Notes under the pieces: model-generated
The model's input: the letters and a program-made list of their open reading frames with translations, nothing else
Told to the model about the DNA's origin: nothing
Database searches by the model: none
Made by a program: the position numbers and the translations under genes
Shown: piece by piece, positions 1-11,888 of the stretch
Numbering within the stretch: position 1 is the first letter of the stretch
Layout of the letters: each line of letters begins with the position of its first letter
NCBI GenBank assembly: GCA_008477525.1
Contig: SPDT01000004.1
Location: 4,030,001-4,094,000 of the forward strand
Length of the DNA: 64,000 nucleotides
Reading direction: 5' to 3'
DNA from: Hypomyces perniciosus
Taxonomy: Eukaryota > Ascomycota > Sordariomycetes > Hypocreales > Hypocreaceae

Positions 1-3000
1 CCAGAGTTCTCAGGCAGTTTCTCTGACTCAGACCGTTGCATTGCTGGTGCAATTATGTTTTACTCTGCTTGGACAATACTGAGGATGCTTCGTGTCTTGG
101 GCGACGAAGACTTATTAGGTATTAATGAGCTCTCACCCAGATTGCACACTAACGGTGTCCACACAAACACGTTTCTACCCTTTCAACTCAGAGCTGCTTT
201 CTCATCGGATTTTATTCTTTACCTTTTTTTTTCATTAGCCCATCGCTCCACCAAGACAACGCCTAGTGTAGCAACATTGAATATGTTCTGCATACGACGA
301 TTTTCGACTGAATACCATGGCTAACCTTCCACCAGAAGCTGTTGAATATCACAGAGCGCTTTGATGTCAACTATACTCCACATTATGTTGACAGCTAATA
401 GGGATAACAAGGGCATTCGACTCTTCATATGAATAACCGTAAGTGCTAGGCCATCTACCGGCTAACTCGGTAGCAACTAAAATGAAGTTCGCACATTACA
501 ACCAACAATCCATTTACATGACAACTAGATCAACGCTTCAAATATACTCTAGAATTTCACTATACTTGGAACCTGTAGTGGGGCCAATACAATGATTCTA
601 TAGTTACAAGTCAATGACTCACGGTCAGTGCTGTCACATAACGCCCGAGGCAGTCTGCTATTCCTTACAACAAGAGATCTTATTGTTCCTTTATTGATTC
701 CTCTTGTTCCAGCTGGTTCTTAGAGGGCCTCTCTGGCGTTCGGGTGCTTGGTGTGAGAAACCCTTTTATAGCTTCTACTAACTAGGTACACTAATTCTTT
801 ATTAGCTTGGAGGTGATATGACCCAGTCGAGATAGTGTTAAACTTCGGTTGAGTGCCCGACTAATGTCGAATTCGATAGGTTGCCTGTCTAGGTAAGCTT
901 GAAATATTCTTTTACATGAATCGAGCAGCTTAATTGCAAAATGTATCAAGTGCCGAACGTCTCGAAACTGAGGTTCGAATGAAGCGACACTAAATTGAAA
1001 TTTACAGACAAAGCATTATGGATAATCCGATCCATTGTGGCGAGAAGCTCAGCAAGCTTAGCGGAGGTCAAGGTAAGATCTTTAGAAGCAAGGCCTTCCC
1101 TGTACTGTGCCTTTGCCAGCGCGTACGAAGTAGAAACCTTTGACTTCATAACGTTACAAGCCACTGAAGTATGTGGCTAATTTGTCGGGACTAACCCACA
1201 TGCCCATCCGACACAAAGTTCTTTTTCTCTTACCTTACTTAATATAGAACTACTGCCTAATACAGCAGTAACTATATTAGGCGTCAGCTCTAAAGAGACG
1301 CAAGTACGAAGTAGTTTTAGTTTAATACACATCAACCTTCTTCCCCTCTATAAGTTCGTGAGGATGTGGTTTGTGTATTTGTGTGTATGTGTGTGTGTAT
1401 TTCCCCAACAAACTATGCGTCGCTAAACTCTTATTGACACTCTCTACACAAGGCCACATATTGTCGAGGAGCATCCTTTATCAATCACAGATCAACAGTA
1501 TGAGGGCTCATTTATAGGTGTATAAAATAATAGAATTCGACACTCTTGCTGGTCCAAAGTTAGGTGGGGAAAAGCTGCTGCTTAAATACATGAAAACTTG
1601 CTAACTAATTGGTCATGACTACCCAGATCTAGGAAATCGAGTTGTCATGATATCGTCATTGATTTACGGATCCGACTGCTGTTGCAAGCTAGTTAGGAAT
1701 CAAGGAATGTTGGAATGAAGCAATGTGCCGTGATGTGGAACTATCCGTTACTGAGGTTGACATCCTTGCCTCAGTCTCATTGCAGGATGCGGGGCCGGCT
1801 ATAGAATCAGTGTCAGATGATGTCGGTCTAGTTGTGTCAAATTAACCGCTACGGCAAAAGTGTAGGCCTACTGTGTGTTTTACAGTAGTAGCTTAAAGGA
1901 AGTTATATGCCTTATGCGAAAAGCTGTTGGAATGATTAGAAATTAGGTATACAAGGGAGCTTGGTATTGTTTGAGATGTGACACAGGACGCGTATCGTTC
2001 CCTTTTCTATGGTAAAAGGGCTTAAAGGGAAACTAATTAGGATCAGAGAAATCGGGTTAACAGACACACGGAACACGGATAAGAGAGTGGAAATTCAGGT
2101 GCCCAGACTATTGCTGTGATGTGTTCAGACGGACTACGTAACCGCGTTACGCCACAGCAGGCTCATGGACCGACGATTATATTAATTAGTTGTTGTGGAT
2201 AACTTCAGCTTTCTCAATTCGTTGATATTCCTGGCGATTATACTTGACTTGACGGCTGTGTTGCGCTTCTCATGTTACAATTACGTCTTCAGGAATGCAG
2301 AGCGGCTCGACTCGACGGCCATTTGCCCAAATTCGTCTTGATCTCGAGTCTAGTGAGATGGCATCATATCCACAACTCATCACAGGTACGAACATTATGC
2401 TGACTCTACTTCGTAGGCTTCAAAACAATCCATTCCCTTTCTATCACTCATTTTTATGTATTTATCTGAGCACCAGCTTGCTCCCTCCCAGCTGGCAACA
2501 GCAAGAGTGTCGAAGAACATCAATTCCGTTGTCTTATGATTGATATAGCCCTCAACGTCTCAGTCCTCCTTCATGCGATACTGATTTCATAATTCAGCTT
2601 CCCCCACTCTCTTCATTGGTATTTTACTATCGACGAATTCAGGATTGAAGCGAAGTAGCTCAACGACTGCGCTTTTACCATCCAGCAACGGAATTTCATG
2701 AGTGATTCCCCCTAAGAATCGGATGGCAATCGTGGAATTCCAGATATCCTGAATGACCCCTCAAACGTTTCTTTTTTGGGGCGGTATATCTCAGACGCAC
2801 ATATGTGTATGTCTTTCTCGTCACTATAAGATCTTAACCGAGCTTGTCGCCACATTTGTACCTCGACAGATAAACCGTGTCTCTACACCCCCTTGCATCG
2901 GTTTTTCGTGATTCCATCTTTAAAGCCTAGTGTCTTGTCTGAATCTCCATGATAACAGTAGCAAGAATAATTGTTGGGATGTTTGGGATAAGCACGAAGG

Positions 3001-4053
3001 ATTCACATGAAGCGGGGATCCAGACTTCTAAATTCTACATGCCGAGGATACGGCTCCCCCGATGTCGTTTATGAGTTATTGCCCCCCCCGACTTGGCTTG
3101 CATTCGGTCAGCCCGTACTCGCCCGCTTTGGAAGGTAATCAATATCAGGCCGCAGCACGTTGGGCACTTTGGTGAAGGCTCGGTGTTTATATCAACCACT
3201 CGTACTTAGATAATTCGCACTTTATGTTTTTATTACCCGATGGATTATACAAAGCCCCACATGTTCCTACCCTGACCTGGGCCCTTGCTTAGTCGCTGCC
3301 ATTTCAGCCCTATGTCTCAGATGCCATGTCTCCAACGTAATATTTAGACTCTCTTTACGTTATATTTCCATTCTTCACCTTACCCAAAGGCAAGGCCGAG
3401 CGGCTGTCGTATCTACCCATGATAGTCACACAACCTAATGTGAGGGGGTTGACTCTCTTCTGATCTTATCATCCCTTCATTCCTGGCACCATTCCTTGGG
3501 CTCCTAACGCAAATCATCGAAAATGCCTCTAACCCTTTTTTGATCATTCGGCCTGCCCGTTTTCGTGGCGCTGCTCGTTGACGGCTGATGCAATTTACTG
3601 GCCTTGGCATCAGCTGAACAATTACCTATAGCTGCTCAGATATACACTCTCCACACTTCAGAAGACTTCATCACATAGAATGGGTCTGTCTATCTTTAAT
3701 ATCGCATTTGATATGCACATGATATTTGGAAGATGATGGTTCAGCTCTTGCCACTCGGTGATCGCCAACAAAATGTCTGGCTCCGTTGCATGCCGAAAGC
3801 CAATGGTCTGTTGCATATGCAGTGAAGTGAATACTGCTCCGTACGCTACGCATGGAATCTGCGACAACATATTACTAACTGAGTTTGCGTGATGCATCTT
3901 TTCAGGCCTACCTCTTCCACGGGTTCAAATACGACTCTTCCATCCGCCTAAAGTCAGATTTGCTCAAGCTCTTCCACTCTCATCTCCAAAGTCCTTCCAA
4001 CAAACAGCTCAGAACCTTTATATCTTCCTCCTTATCTCCACTATTCCCAAACA
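1..4053. other. Gene-poor left flank
   Basis: About 4 kb with only short open frames (longest about 90 codons), none resembling a known family. The DNA is more AT-rich than the gene-dense part, with many TA-rich stretches and stops in all frames. I see no terminal inverted repeats, no reverse transcriptase or transposase motifs and no tRNA. It may be decayed repeat DNA, but nothing in it can be named. The last ~150 bases before 4054 are pyrimidine-rich, as expected for the promoter and leader of the terpene cyclase. Confidence 0.6.
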
Positions 4054-5414
4054 ATGTCTCAAACCAGTCTCAACGTTGAGGCTAACACGCTTAGTGCCAA
4101 TCTCACTGGCAAAGTCATCCATATCCCAGACCTGAAGGTGGCCTTTCCCTCATGGCCAGCCGGAACAAACCAGAGCCTCGAGCAGCTTCGTCCCGAAGTT
4201 GACAAAATGCTCAAAAAGACCATCGATGATTCCAAGAAACTCAATGGCAACAAGAAATGTAACTGGACTTGGCTCATCTCCTGGTAACACTCCCTGCACC
4301 CCCTTCTTGTTCATAAAGTATCTCCAACTTACTCACAATCTTATTTATAGTTGTTTCCCAAAGTCACCCTGGACAGAACTTCAAGCCGTTGCTGCTATGC
4401 TAGTCTGGATCTTCAACTGGGATGACGAAATCGATGAGGGCGACGACGAAGTCGCAACCAATGAACAAAGCGCACGCCTCTTCTGCCAGCGATCCCTGGA
4501 GTATTCCCGTTGGGCGCTGGGACTTGACAGCCCGACTGGGGTAAGAGATGAGACAAGGGAGCCTTCTTGCAATATCCCTGTCATGTCTCTCTTCGGTGAC
4601 TTGACTCGTGATATCTGCAAAAAGACAGATATTCGTAAGTATCCAAGTTCCGGGTTCGATCTCATGTTCTAACTGTCTAGATCAACGAACACGTATCTAC
4701 AATGAGATGGAAACCTACATGAACTACACAGTAATCGAACAGACGAGTCGAAACGCTGGGCAAATCCCAACCCCGGAGCAATACTTCCAATTGCGCCTCG
4801 GCACGTCCGGAATCCGCCCCGTCATCGCCATGGCCGAGTAAGTTATTGTCCAGTTTTTCATTCTTCCTCTCAAAGCTTACAATACTAGCTACGCGGTCAA
4901 GGTCAGACTCCCTAAGTGGATCATGGCGTCTGACAGCATGGAGGTTATCTGGAGAGAAACTACTGTTCTTTGCATGCTGTAAGCCCACCTTTCTCACATC
5001 TAATCTATAACATCGCTTAACCATAATTTAGCATCAACGATGTTTACTCGCTCAAGAAGGAAATGGTAAGACACATGTCACTTTGTTACAAAACCACACT
5101 AACAGTCCATTCAGGTATCCGGCTCTGTCCTCAACATGATCCCCATCCTCTTCAACGCCAGCAACACCAACAATGTTAACGATGCAATGGCCGAAGTATT
5201 AGAGATCATGCGTGAATCAGCTGGACGATTCGATGAAGCAGCCACAGACCTTCAAATCATGGCAAAGGAGGCAGGCTACGATGTAGAGGCCAAGGCCTAC
5301 GTGAATGTCTGCCGCACAACGGTGACAGGCCTGAACAATTGGGCGTTGATGACGAAGCGGTACAATTTGGCAGCATATCCGCTCAAGGATGACTGCTTTG
5401 TCGTTACCCTCTGA
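4054..5414 (+). CDS. Class I terpene (sesquiterpene-type) cyclase, six exons
   Basis: Predicted 364-aa terpene synthase that would ionise a prenyl diphosphate and cyclise it; product unknown. Exons read as 4054-4283, 4351-4634, 4681-4837, 4889-4978, 5032-5065 and 5115-5414, all with GT-AG introns of 46-67 bp that keep frame. Near residue 97 the motif WDDEIDEGDDE matches the aspartate-rich Mg-binding site. Near residue 255 NDVYSLKKE matches the NSE/DTE motif. A late KRY (about residue 350) fits the C-terminal RY pair that senses diphosphate. Length is normal for fungal single-domain cyclases. The donor of intron 1 is the least certain: the one used (4284) is the only phase-compatible choice I found and puts two cysteines at the junction. 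No P450, prenyltransferase, transporter or regulator lies beside it within the window. The family is certain; substrate chain length and product cannot be read from sequence alone. Confidence 0.9.
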
Positions 5415-5853
5415 AGCTGATATGGGGGTTCATGAGGCCTTGCACACCTGACTCGAAATTATCAGTCAAGTCCGCTCTGAACTGGAAGTCTTTCGATAGA
5501 TAATATGTTTCTTTATTTAGTTAAGCATACAGGCAATCTTCTTAGTTGATAATGACAAAACCTCCATGCTTCATCAACTCGAACGATCAGCTTGTGCATC
5601 AACTGGTCATTATTGTGACAGCGGTCTTAGACAGCTGAATATCTCACACAAAGGAGTCTAGATGGCTTTCATTGTCTCTCTGTCAAAATGCCTCACAGGC
5701 CCTCGTCAACAAGACCATGAAACCCGTAGATAGAATTGAAAATCCCAACTCTCTCGCGAGGTATATACCCACCAGCCACGCACATGAATACCTGTGTACA
5801 CAAATTCACTCTGATCTGTGACAACGCCATGGACGGTCGTAGATCACCCACTA
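5415..5853. other. Convergent 3' intergenic gap
   Basis: 439 bp between the converging ends of the terpene cyclase and the helicase gene. It holds the two 3' UTRs; no further gene or repeat is seen. Confidence 0.6.
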
Positions 5854-8800
5854 TTACATCCTCAATTCCCCCAAATCCCTCGCCAGCTCTTCAATCTCCT
5901 CCGCACGCCTCACTCCCTCCCCTAGTTGGTGATTTTGCCCTCCAATTGCGGCATTGCACTCTGGGCATCTGGCTTGCTCCATCGGCATTCCACACCTGTC
6001 GATAGTAAACGGATGGCCATTTTGGCAGGTATACCAATGACCAGTTCCCCTTAATTCTCCAGACATGGCGTTGTAAACAGCCCGCAGTTCCTCGGCTGTC
6101 ACTGGCTCGTAAACCCCGCCGTTCAGCATCGTTTCTGTTGCGTCGATCTCGTCCTTAAGTATGGCTGCAATTGGGTATTTCTCCAACAATTCGCGAGCCT
6201 GGGCGACATGATCCAGGCCAATCTTGCTGAGAAGTCCTGAGACCTGGTCGTTATCAGCACTATCCCCCAACGCCTTGATGTCAGAAACATGTTGCATCGT
6301 GAATGGACCGTTGGCGCGACAGAGCCCGCATATTTGCGCTGAGAATATATGGCCCTGTATTTCTTCTCTGGGATGCATCCTCTGCTGGGCAAGCTCAATC
6401 AGCTTTTCACAGTCACACCACTGAGTCGACAAATCCACATTGACTCGTGTATCTGTCCGCGCAATCGCTCTCCATGATCTCATGAAGTCAGATAGAATCA
6501 TGATATCGCACTTCAATTGAAGCGCAGTAGCGAGAAGATATCCCTTGACTTGAATGGCCGACTCATTGAACCGGAATTCTTTCTCTGTCCTGTGCCGACG
6601 ATTGGCGTATTGCACAAGGTCCGCAACCCGCTGGAAGGGCTGCTCTTCTTTCCGTACTTCGTTCGCATACAAACTTATCTGCTTCCAGATCTTGATGATA
6701 CCTTGGTACCGCTGCTTACCAACTAGATCTTGCAGGTAGTAGAGCTGTTTGAGCCATGTATCACGAGTTCGTTTGTCGTTCTGACTGCCAGATAGAAGCA
6801 TCTTAGCTGCAGAAGATTCCTCTAGTTTTTCTTGCTCTCTCAGGAGTCCTTCTGCCAGAGATATGTACTTAGTGTTTGACCAAGTGACAAACTTCTTCGT
6901 TGCCTCATCGAGCATGGCTCGACGCACCACACGGCCATATCTAGAGATGTTTCGAAGGGAACCACGACAGGTCCCGCAAACCTTGATGCCAGATTCATCC
7001 ATCGAGAAAGGCTCGGACACCATATGAATCTTTGTCGGAAGCCCACGTTCATCTAGTTCATAGTGGGACGCCATATCCATTTGGCCGTCCATGGATGAAA
7101 CGGTCAGGAAGTGACCACAATCGGGGAAAATACACGGTTCCTCATTCAAGTCAATCTGGTGGTACTCTTTCATTTTGAGGAAGTCGACACATGATGACTT
7201 GATTTCGTCTGATCCGCACTGCTGACAATAAGTCGATTCCGGACAGACCTCTCCACAAAGGGAAGGGCCTAGATCTGTCAGTACAAACAAATTTCAAGTA
7301 AAGGTTAGCGAAGGAAAAACGTACATTGATGACCACACTTCAACATCTTCTCGCATCGCTTTGAGCATGGCACCCAATCGCATGGTGCCGCACAAGGCAT
7401 TGAACATTGTGTATGGGGACACCTTGACTGACATTCCCCCTCTGCATAAGGGGCACAAGGCTCATTGCAAGGCTTGTTGCATCTCGAGTGGCTGCAACGA
7501 ACGTCACATGGTTCGTCGCAAGGAGGGCATTTACTGCCATTGTGACATGGTTTAGAGCAGCTATGGCGACAGGTAGAATAAATCCGACCGCATGCTTGTT
7601 CACAAATGCCATGGTTCTCCTTCGTGACATTGCCGCCCTCTCGGGTCCGGCATTGGAAACATTTGTTCTTGCACTTGTGACCACAAGCGTGTTGTAGATC
7701 ACACCTGGCAGTGCATCGATAGCTAGCAGTGGTGATATCCTCATGACATTGAACCTTCACTTCATGGTTGCAGCCTGGGACGGTACGTATGATTTCGACC
7801 TTACAACGAATTGAGGCAGGATCCTGAGCCTGCCAGCACTTGGCGGAAGAGAAGCGGTGGCCACATGGAAGTTCAAGATCAATATTGTTCAGCATGACAT
7901 GGCACTTGTCTTGACAAGGCTCTCCGCATCGAAGAGGACAGGGATGGTCGCAGCCCTTCTTCGGTCGTGGGCAGTTCTCAAGGCACTTGACCGCTTTGTG
8001 TAGGACGTCTGAATGACATCGTCCAATGCAAGGATGGCCACAATCAAGCCTCTTTTTGCACGGGAGGTTACATCCACCCTCGGGCGAGAACTGGAGGAAA
8101 TGGTCCGGATGGGACACAAGAATGGGAGTGTCCGGATGTTGCGGACACTCCAGTTCCAAGCTTGTACTGAAACGGTCTTCATCTTTCAGCATGTTGACGA
8201 CGTCGTTCCACATTTGAACGCCCTGGCACGTATTGGAGTTCCCAATAATATACATCCCATGTTGCGCACGAGATAGAAGGACGTTGATGCGGTTCGAGGT
8301 GCTAAGAAATCCGCATTTATTCTGCAGGTTACTTCTCACAAGGGATACCACCACAACCTTGGCTTCCTCGCCCTGGAAATTATCAACTGTCGCCACTCTG
8401 ACACTTTTGAGTAGAGTGGATTTGCCAAGCTGGGGTCTTTGTATGGTAGTTGAGGCAGCCTCAGGGCGATCGGCCTCAAGCGTTTCGAGATCTTCAAGGC
8501 CACGGTCATTCAGATGAATCTCAAACATAGATTCCATCCGACGGCGCAGCTTATGAAGTTGGCCCAAATATGGTGTGAGGACTGCAATATCTCCTTGAGA
8601 GTAACAGCCCTGTCGGACGAGATGGGAGACGAGAGAAGACGTCATCTCAATCTCAAAGTCGTTGGAATGGGATGTGGACAGGGGATCATTGTTTGCAGCG
8701 GCAGCCTCTAGTTGTTCGTGATGGAGCCAAAACAATCTCTTCTTCATTCCTGCCACTCCGGGGTAACTTGTCGTCCTCTCGGCGTCCTTCAGGCGTGGAT

Positions 8801-11800
8801 AGAGAGTCTGCCGAACCAGATCAGATATGGAAGGATGCATCCGCCTCTGAGTCTCTAAAATGCTGAAAGGAATCCGAAAATCAGACTGATTGGGCTTGAC
8901 AAGGCGTTCGAATAATGGCATATCTAGAGAATACTGCTGACCACGGGGGTTGGTACTCTGCAAGTCGTAATTCTGTATCTGTGGACGGAGCTGAAGATGG
9001 TCGCCGATCAGGATTGCATGCTCCACAGATGGGAGAAGGGCCGTAAGAATATGGGCTTCGAGAACTTCTCCCGCTTCCTCACAAACCAGGACTTTGCACC
9101 GCAACCGCCGAAGAAGATCTAAGTTTCTTGCGAGACCAGTCGCTGTGACTCCAACAATATCGGCCTGTTGTAGACAACGCAAGTCGACATCACCACGGAC
9201 ACGACGCTGTCTCTCTATTGACTCCGCATATTCTTGATGTATTTTCGCAATCCTGTTGATGATCGGATCCCTAATGCTCCTGAGCCAAGTACGATGTAAT
9301 ACACGACGCTCCACATGGTTCAGAGTCGACAGCTGAGACTTCTCCAGAACTTCGATCGGACGAGTTTGAGTGTCACTTTGGGATCCACCTGCGAGCCATT
9401 TATCAATGATCTTCTCTGGCTGATGGGTCACATGTTCCCAATTGTAATCCATTTCGCCGAACAGCTCTTCATGATGTCTAGGGAATGTAATGGAGAGGAA
9501 ATTCTTCACGCTCCGCCAAGAATTTGAGACTGTTAGTTCTTGGATTGATGCCCTCGTCTGGTTGACAGCTTCCAGTATGTTCTGTGTCTCCTCATAAAGG
9601 TCGGTTTTCTCAGATTTTGTCCGGTCAAATCGTTTGGCGACGGCTCGCAAGTTGAGATCCTGCAACTTTTCCGATTTCGATCGGGATCCAATTCGTACGA
9701 TGCCTTCAATTTCGTCATCCTCCAAAAGATGCTCAAGAAGTTGATCCAAAGCATGGTTGGTGTAGCAGATACAGAGGATTGGCCCGATGTTGGACTTTTG
9801 CTTGTTTGCCAATAAGACCCTGATGATCTTTTCTCCTGTGTAACTTTTGCCAGTACCAGGCGGGCCTTGTATGAGCGATAGCTCACTTGACAAAGTATTC
9901 AGAAGCGCGGCAGATTGCGTTGAGTCAAGGCTTGTTCTAGATGCTAGCTCCTCAGGGTCTGGTAGGCTCTGAGGAGACACCGCGAACTCTCTTGCTTCAG
10001 GGCCCAGGCATTGCAGATCGAACCCGAATCCTGCTTTCCTCGCATATAGAGCTGGGCGTATCTCCACATCTGCAGAACTGTCTGGCGGCGCTAGAATATC
10101 AGCGAAAGGGATGTCGGCTCTTTGATACATCTGTTGCAAGGCTGCAAGAGTGTGTTTGAAGGAGTCAAGGAGAACACCTGGGAACTCCACAAGATATCGG
10201 CGCGGTGAAGATCCCACATTCCGGTACTAACGGAGGGCTTGGCCGACATCATATTTTCCCGCATCGATGAGCTGTAATCTGACGTAGAGGAAGTTCTCGT
10301 TATCTGAGAGGGTAAATTGCTTCATTTTCTTCGCAGAGCCAGAGGCCACCTCATCTTCTTCAACGGGTTGGCGGGCTTGCTTGTCATCTCTGCTTCTCAT
10401 CGTGGAATTTGAAACGGTGTAGAATAATACCGAGCCAGCTGCATTCAGAACACAAACTAATGCCCCGGCCTGCAGTCTCTTGCTCTGCAACCACCACTCT
10501 TTTCGCTTGCTGCGACTCAGTTTCCGCACGGCAGAAGGTTGGTCACAGCAAATTATCAGCTCCAGACCACCAATCCTGTCGAATTCCAGATTCGCGACCG
10601 TAGCAGAATCGTACATGTATGTTCGTACGCTATTCTTGGACCGACGGGACTGCCCATCACCTGGGTTTCGAATGCAGTGAAGAGTCTCACGAACAGTATC
10701 CCGAAGTTGGCCAACGGTATCCTCTCGTACAAGGCGAAATTCACGATCCAACCGTCCGCGAATACCATGAATGTGCCATTGGGAGCTGTCAGTTGTCGGC
10801 AGGTATTCTGCCCGTGGCGACATGATTTCCTCGTACGTTGGCAGGATTTTAATCTTCTGAATCTCTGCATGGTCGTTATCGTGACGTGGCCCCTCCGCAG
10901 ACAAACGTCCAGGGAGATCTCTTCTCAAAACAAATTGTTCCCTGGTCGCCTGGTGCTGGGGCATCTGCAGTTCCGCAATATCATCTCCCACCCTGAGTCG
11001 CTGCCACATGTATCCAAGGTACTTGGATGCTTGCAGACGAGAGAACTCTTCGTCAGGGTGAGATTCCTGGTCCAGGAATTCTGAGAAACTGGAGGCAAAT
11101 CTAGAGAAGTTGTCATTGACAATGTTGGAGGTACTGCAATCCAACATCTTGGACAGCACTGCAAGAGACAGTTCTACCATCTCCATCCGCGAATTATCTG
11201 TTGCATTAGGAGGCCACGAATCGGCTAGGCGGACAGTATAATTAAACAACCTTTCCATACGCGAGCCTCCTACCCCAAGGAGGAAGTTGTATATTATTGC
11301 AACTTCTTGTTCCAAGATGGCAGAATCAATGACCCTTGGGTGGGTGATGAGCTGGAAAAGTGGTTTAATCTCGGTCGTCCAGAGACTTAGGTTTAGGTGA
11401 CCACTTTGAGCTGTTGGTAGATGCCGGTCTGACACATCCTTGATGAATGAGAGACCAGACTCGCGGGCAAGAAGTTTAATAGCTTCTTGAGCTGCGCCGA
11501 CATCCCCATTCATCAAATCTAGGGCAATACGAAAGAACTGGCTCACGACTGATGGTGCTGGCCGAGATGCGAGTGACTCGCCCTGTTCCAAGAGCCGCTT
11601 CCACTCCCTCAACTTTCCCTCGCGGGCGTGTTGCGTCCGATTATCTGTCAGTCGGCTCGGCTGCTCCGAGGACGAGGGTCTCTGTCGTGACTTTTGAATT
11701 TCATGTGAAAATTTGCATCGATTGCCGAACTTGCAAACTCCATTCTGCTGAAACTGGAAGCACGGCTGTTGGGGTTTATTGGATGTGGATGGCCCACGGT

Positions 11801-11888
11801 CTCGAGGTCTAGTCAGAGTTGTCAGTATGTCCAGTGTGTTGGAAGCCTAGCTAAAGATCCAGAGTGATGCTTCTTACTTTCTCGTCAT
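5854..11888 (-). CDS. ZNFX1/Hrr1-like SF1 RNA helicase with NFX1-type zinc fingers, broken by an in-frame TAG
   Basis: Large superfamily 1 helicase of the NFX1-finger type, related to ZNFX1 in animals and Hrr1 of fission yeast, which act in small-RNA silencing. Predicted exons: 11888-11878 (11 nt), 11808-7325 and 7274-5854, 1,972 codons in total. Order: a CCCH finger (C-x8-C-x5-C-x3-H) around residue 25; a long helical region; Walker A GPPGTGKS near residue 652; a CEEAGEV Walker B-like box; SF1 motifs such as GDHLQLRPQ and VATVDNFQGEEA; a run of Cys/His-rich NFX1-type fingers; and a C-terminal RZ-type finger (GHWYTCQNGH...RCPEC). The oddity is TAG at 10229-10227 (codon 531) in the same frame as both flanks, between QALR and YRNVGSSPRRY. 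The flanks stay fully open, so this is a recent nonsense change, a sequence error, readthrough, or an unrecognised intron. As read, the first product would be 530 aa and lack the helicase. Confidence 0.85.
10227..10229 (-). other. In-frame TAG stop inside the helicase gene
   Basis: On the minus strand the codons read CAA GCC CTC CGT TAG TAC CGG AAT GTG GGA. The frame is open for over 500 codons before and nearly 1,000 codons after (to the intron at 7324). A tryptophan codon TGG would need one G-to-A change to give TAG; from memory of the family an aromatic residue sits here, but I cannot align it. The next codon (TAC) does not make a known readthrough context such as TGA CTA. Confidence 0.9.

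Noticed and set aside
946..1164. 72-codon minus-strand frame in the left flank with a regular-looking helical sequence
   Set aside because: Too short, no ATG-supported context or neighbouring exons, and a similar-sized frame on the other strand. No family recognised.
2295..2543. 82-codon plus-strand frame with a possible short intron
   Set aside because: The GT-AG pair inside is only ~35 bp and no further exons follow. Probably chance.
3929..3945. GGGTTCAAATAC, resembling a tRNA B box
   Set aside because: It lacks the closing CC and no matching A box or acceptor stem lies at the right spacing.
10217..11612. Treating the helicase region as two separate genes with starts at 11612 and 10217
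   Set aside because: Those positions are TTG and GTG, not ATG. The frame is continuous across the TAG and the CCCH finger lies upstream of 11612, so one broken gene fits better.
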